Positions 6,783-9,831 of a DNA stretch of 9,831 bases are shown piece by piece (position 1 is the stretch's first letter; each line of letters opens with the position of its first letter). Under the pieces are notes generated by a model. The model was not told the origin of the DNA. It saw nothing but the letters and a program-made list of their open reading frames with translations, and searched no databases. Made by a program: the position numbers and the translations under genes. Source of the DNA: Sulfurovum sp. (lineage in GTDB: Bacteria; Campylobacterota; Campylobacteria; Campylobacterales; Sulfurovaceae); assembly GCA_027083995.1 (NCBI GenBank), contig JALWME010000242.1, positions 1 through 9,831 on the forward strand. Direction: 5' to 3'.

Positions 6783-9602
6783 ATGAAAATACTTTTGAAG
6801 ATACTGTTGGTTGTGAGTGGATTGGTACTTGTTGGTTGTGGTGGGGGAGGTGAAAAATCTCCTACTGGAGCACAAGTAGATGAACAGGAAACTGTAGGAG
6901 AAGGATTGGTATACACTGGAAAAAATACTCCAGCTGAACTCAATAAAGAAACAGCACAAGACTTTATTGAGACATTGAATGTTTCTTATGCGGACATGAT
7001 AGATATCCCAGATGGTAGTCAAGGTAAAATAGTTAAGAAGACTTTTTCATTGATTCAACGATTTGATAAAAAAACAAATGGTAGCAAGAGCGGTACAGTT
7101 GAAGTTACTGAAAAAGAAATTGATAATATAACTAAAGAAACGATAGCTATCTTTAAAAACTTTAATGATGGAGATGCTGAAACTATAGATGGAAAAGTAA
7201 CATATCTTATTACTGTAGATGAACAAGAGAGTTTTTTTATTAAAAAGATGGATATAAAGCTTGAACTGCTAAATATAAAAGATAGTGAGATAGATATAGT
7301 AATGGGTGGAATACTTACTATGATTGCCAGTGATGATGGGAAAAGAAAAACTTTCACACAAAATATCATTATTAAAAACAATACAGATAATACGATGGTA
7401 AAGTTTGAAGACTTAAAAATAGTACTTAATGATTATGACCAAGAACTTTCATATAACGGTAAAATATACCATTCCGAGAAAGGGTACATTGAAGTTAGCA
7501 CTCCTGTAGAATTGAGATATGACGAGACTGGTTCTCCTATGGTAGGAGGAGAGATACTTTATGAGAGTGAGAATGCAAGCATCAGAGAGCGTATAGCATA
7601 TGATAATAGAATACGTGTTGAGTTAGACGAAGGAAAAGATGGAAGTGTTGATGAAGTCGAGGTATATGATGCTGATACTTTAGAGGTCGTACCAAATACA
7701 GCACCTGTAATTGCAATGTCTTTCCCTCAGAGTGTCTATACAGATACAAATATGTCAGAAGTAGCTGTCAATGTTTATGACCCAGATTTAGATGGGTTTA
7801 GTACAAGTTATGAGTGGACTGTGAATGGTGAAGTTAAAGGTAGTGAAATTGTACTTGATAGCACGCTATTTAAAAAGCATGATATATTGAAGTTGACTGT
7901 TGTTGCTACAGATGATAGAGTTGGAAATGTGAAATCAAGCACTCAGAGTAAAGAGCAAGAGGTCTTGAATAGTAGACCAATTATAACAGAGTCTTTTGGA
8001 AGGCTGACTCTTGATTTAGGAAAAACAGAAAATCTTATATACTCTATATCAGATGCAGATAATGATGAAATAATGATTAGTTGGAAACATTATTTTGTAC
8101 ATTCTTTTTATGGGGAAGAGACAATTAATGAGTATTATAACCCACCGTTTAGTGGGGAGTGTGAACTAGCTATACAGGACTATGATATGAACAATCCAAA
8201 TGCAGGCTATATAACATTAAGTCGAGAAGAACAAGAAGACTTTAATCGTACATATTGTCTAGAAGATATCCCTGGACAAATAGTACAATATGCTTTTATC
8301 CAAGGAAAAGTTTTTGATGCAGTAGCACCAGGGCTGTATTTTCATGAAATGATAGCGAGTGATGGTGACTATAATAGAACAAGAGTCTTTGATTCAAATG
8401 TTTCAAAAACAGATATTATTGAAAGAACAGTTAACAATCATAATCAATATTCGATAAATAGAGCATATAGCATTTATATGAAAGATTTTGACAATGATGG
8501 AAATAAAGATTTAATCTATATGGGATCAATAACGAAACACGATGAGGGAAGTTCTTTTACTGAACCAAGTGGAGAAGTTATAACAATAGACCCTTATGAC
8601 TATCAAGTGCCTGTTTTGGTTATAGAATATAGAAATGGAGATACAGTATTAAAAAAAGAACAATATGAAATTAATAATTTAGAATTAAAGAATTTTTATG
8701 TTAATGATTTAGATGGGGATGGAAAACTTGATATTCTCATAACACATACAAATGGGTATAGCCCTCCTACCAATAGTAAATTTAGTATTATGTTGCAAAA
8801 TGAACAAGGTAGTTTAGACGTAGAAGTAGAAGCTAACTTATCTAAATATAGTGCCTTGCTCATATCTGACATGACAGGTAATGGGAGTGAAGACGTTATT
8901 ATGAATGCTACAGATGGGTTCAATAGTTTAGGGATACAGATATTTAATGAAGATGGAAATATCACTCTAGAGACATCTCTATCAAATGGGCAAGGTGAAA
9001 AAATAATTGCTGTAGATTTAGATAGCAATGGAAAAAAAGATATTCTAGTTGCAAATAAGCTATTTAGTTATACTAAAGTTGAGATTGAGTTAAATATATT
9101 TTCACAAGATAACGATGGAAACTATACGAGAAAAGTGTATAAAACTACTTTAAATAATAAAGTTAAAGAGTATGAACAAGTAACTGATATAGTAATCTCT
9201 GATTTAAATGGAGAAAAGAATATGTTGATAGTCTCTTCCACAGACCATATTTATATTTTAGAAATACAGAATGACGAATTAGTGATAATAAAGACATTAG
9301 ATTATCTTAGTAAGAAAAATAAACTTTCAACTAAACTTCTAGAACCTATTGATATTAACCATGATGGAAAGAAAGATTTAATTGTTGTAGAACCAAACAG
9401 TATTAATCTACTTAGTATCTTTATTCAAAAAGAAGATAATAACTTTTTTGGTGAGCAAAATTATTTTTTCTATGACGAGTATGGGCATGCAACGGATTTA
9501 TTTAATCCAACATATACTTTTGGTGATATAAATAAAGATGGAAAATACGAAATGTTTTTTAGTACGGGAGAAGATAAATTAAGTACAATCTATTTTAAAT
9601 AA
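6783..9602 (+). CDS. Large surface or periplasmic lipoprotein with Ig/PKD-like domains and a seven-motif FG-GAP/VCBS beta-propeller
   Basis: No named gene is recognised. The 939-residue protein starts with a lipoprotein signal: hydrophobic 3-17 and lipobox LVGC, with C19 the lipidated residue, followed by glycines rather than a +2 Asp, so export to the outer membrane is likely. Residues 45-300 are an unrecognised beta-rich domain. Residues 307-390 (APVI..., DPDLDG, VVATDD) and 398-545 (SISDADND, MIASDGD) look like two Ig/PKD- or cadherin-like domains; the second carries an insert of about 75 residues (about 440-515) with the protein's only cysteines besides C19, C460 and C492, a possible disulfide. 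Residues 560-939 carry seven calcium-loop FG-GAP motifs of the form D-x-D/N-x-D/N-G-x-x-D, starting at 568, 642, 696, 745, 807 (degenerate, DLNGEKN), 857 and 915. Seven repeats at 49-74-residue intervals fit a complete integrin-type propeller. Likely role: extracellular binding or adhesion; ligand unknown. Codons are clearly more AT-rich than in topA. Confidence 0.92.
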   Translation: MKILLKILLVVSGLVLVGCGGGGEKSPTGAQVDEQETVGEGLVYTGKNTPAELNKETAQDFIETLNVSYADMIDIPDGSQGKIVKKTFSLIQRFDKKTNGSKSGTVEVTEKEIDNITKETIAIFKNFNDGDAETIDGKVTYLITVDEQESFFIKKMDIKLELLNIKDSEIDIVMGGILTMIASDDGKRKTFTQNIIIKNNTDNTMVKFEDLKIVLNDYDQELSYNGKIYHSEKGYIEVSTPVELRYDETGSPMVGGEILYESENASIRERIAYDNRIRVELDEGKDGSVDEVEVYDADTLEVVPNTAPVIAMSFPQSVYTDTNMSEVAVNVYDPDLDGFSTSYEWTVNGEVKGSEIVLDSTLFKKHDILKLTVVATDDRVGNVKSSTQSKEQEVLNSRPIITESFGRLTLDLGKTENLIYSISDADNDEIMISWKHYFVHSFYGEETINEYYNPPFSGECELAIQDYDMNNPNAGYITLSREEQEDFNRTYCLEDIPGQIVQYAFIQGKVFDAVAPGLYFHEMIASDGDYNRTRVFDSNVSKTDIIERTVNNHNQYSINRAYSIYMKDFDNDGNKDLIYMGSITKHDEGSSFTEPSGEVITIDPYDYQVPVLVIEYRNGDTVLKKEQYEINNLELKNFYVNDLDGDGKLDILITHTNGYSPPTNSKFSIMLQNEQGSLDVEVEANLSKYSALLISDMTGNGSEDVIMNATDGFNSLGIQIFNEDGNITLETSLSNGQGEKIIAVDLDSNGKKDILVANKLFSYTKVEIELNIFSQDNDGNYTRKVYKTTLNNKVKEYEQVTDIVISDLNGEKNMLIVSSTDHIYILEIQNDELVIIKTLDYLSKKNKLSTKLLEPIDINHDGKKDLIVVEPNSINLLSIFIQKEDNNFFGEQNYFFYDEYGHATDLFNPTYTFGDINKDGKYEMFFSTGEDKLSTIYFK

Positions 9603-9635
9603 GGCATGTAACTTCAAAAAAATACAAAAAAAATA

Positions 9636-9646
9636 GGGTATGACCC
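9636..9646. repeat. Small GC hairpin in AT-rich DNA, possible mobile-element end
   Basis: GGGT and ACCC form a perfect 4-bp stem around the loop ATG, directly after an A-rich run (9616-9635) and followed by one more C. It resembles, from memory, the short GGGTC..GACCC-type motifs often found beside REP-associated (Y1) transposases, but no transposase is in the window. It is too weak, and lacks a following T-run on the plus strand, to be a good terminator for the lipoprotein gene. Confidence 0.35.
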
Positions 9647-9653
9647 CAGATAG

Positions 9654-9675
9654 AGAATAAAACTTAATTTATTCT
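9654..9675. repeat. AT-rich inverted repeat
   Basis: AGAATAAA (9654-9661) and TTTATTCT (9668-9675) are perfect 8-bp inverted arms around a 6-base loop. It sits in the gap between the lipoprotein gene and the Rhs fragment, just before the base composition changes. It may be a boundary scar or chance in AT-rich DNA; no function can be assigned. Confidence 0.4.
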
Positions 9676-9712
9676 TAATTATAGCAGTAACGCCAAGCAC
9701 AAAACCACCTAA

Positions 9713-9831
9713 AACCGCTACTTCCATACCGATGCCCTAGGAAGCATCACTGCCATCACTAACGATGCAGGAAATGTAGTAGAAAGACGAAGTTACGAGC
9801 CATTTGGTAAGATACGTGCGATGGACTACGG
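9713..9831 (+). pseudogene. Rhs repeat-associated core fragment (5' truncated; continues past right edge)
   Basis: The frame starting at 9713 reads NRYFHTDALGSITAITNDAG and continues with VERRSYEPFGK, the signature of the Rhs core domain (family consensus Y-x-H-x-D-x-L-G-S, then Y-x-P-F/Y-G), found near the C-terminus of large Rhs/YD-repeat proteins just before the variable toxin region. There is no start codon or ribosome site upstream. The preceding codons in the same frame (SSNAKHKTT, 9683-9709) end in a TAA at 9710-9712, and another TAA occurs further upstream, so the thousands of bases that encode a normal Rhs shell are absent. G+C is about 48% by my count, against roughly 30% in the lipoprotein gene, suggesting separate origin. 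It is either a decayed remnant or the beginning of an orphan Rhs tip with a toxin domain beyond the edge. Family identification is strong; its status as pseudogene is inferred. Confidence 0.8.

Noticed and set aside
9654..9675. Inverted repeat as a rho-independent terminator of the lipoprotein gene
   Set aside because: The stem contains almost no G or C and there is no proper U-run after it; it would be a very weak hairpin.
9681..9740. Alternative plus-strand frame reading AVTPSTKPPKTATS
   Set aside because: It ends in a stop (TAG at 9738-9740) after about 20 codons and has no start; the adjacent frame carries the unmistakable Rhs core signature through the same bases.
6783..9831. Lipoprotein and Rhs fragment as a split TcB/SpvB-like toxin-complex protein (FG-GAP plus Rhs)
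   Set aside because: The lipoprotein has its own complete ending after the seventh propeller motif, no SpvB-type or YD repeats, and a different base composition, and the joining 110 bases contain stops in the Rhs frame.

Overview
The window looks like chromosomal DNA from a Campylobacterota (former Epsilonproteobacteria) species, most likely a free-living Sulfurovum/Sulfurimonas-type organism. The reasons are the short Campylobacter-type biotin synthase, a topoisomerase I of Helicobacter/Campylobacter length with four zinc fingers, the low G+C content, tightly packed and overlapping genes, and promoters that look like extended TATAAT boxes. The genus is an inference; no rRNA or other marker gene is present.

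Layout. Positions 1-1204 (minus strand) hold bioB and, overlapping its 3' end, the first 120 codons of a CPA2-family cation:proton antiporter that runs off the left edge. Positions 1205-1389 are a divergent promoter region. Positions 1390-4456 (plus strand) hold two overlapping genes that I read as one membrane signalling module. The first encodes a 207-residue protein with a periplasmic domain, one membrane segment and a short coiled coil. The second encodes an 816-residue protein with a paralogous sensor half fused to a hybrid-histidine-kinase-like body. In that body the phosphoacceptor His, the ATP-binding motifs, the first receiver Asp and the Hpt His all appear to be lost, and only the second receiver looks intact. 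Positions 4446-6647 (minus strand) hold topA, whose stop overlaps the 3' end of the signalling gene by 11 bp. Positions 6648-6782 are a second divergent promoter region. Positions 6783-9602 (plus strand) hold a 939-residue lipoprotein with two Ig/PKD-like domains and seven FG-GAP/VCBS calcium-binding motifs, enough for a complete seven-bladed beta-propeller. Positions 9603-9831 hold a short AT-rich stretch with two small inverted repeats. It is followed by an abrupt, higher-G+C fragment of an Rhs core domain with no start codon and an in-frame stop just upstream, still open at the right edge.

The housekeeping genes (topA, bioB, antiporter) all point leftward, and from memory topA and bioB are adjacent in Campylobacter jejuni. 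The signalling pair therefore looks like a module inserted between them in the opposite orientation. The most interesting feature is this pair: a relay-shaped protein with a single working phosphorylation site, beside a truncated copy of its own sensor half. The second point of interest is the Rhs fragment at the right edge, which may be an orphan Rhs toxin tip.
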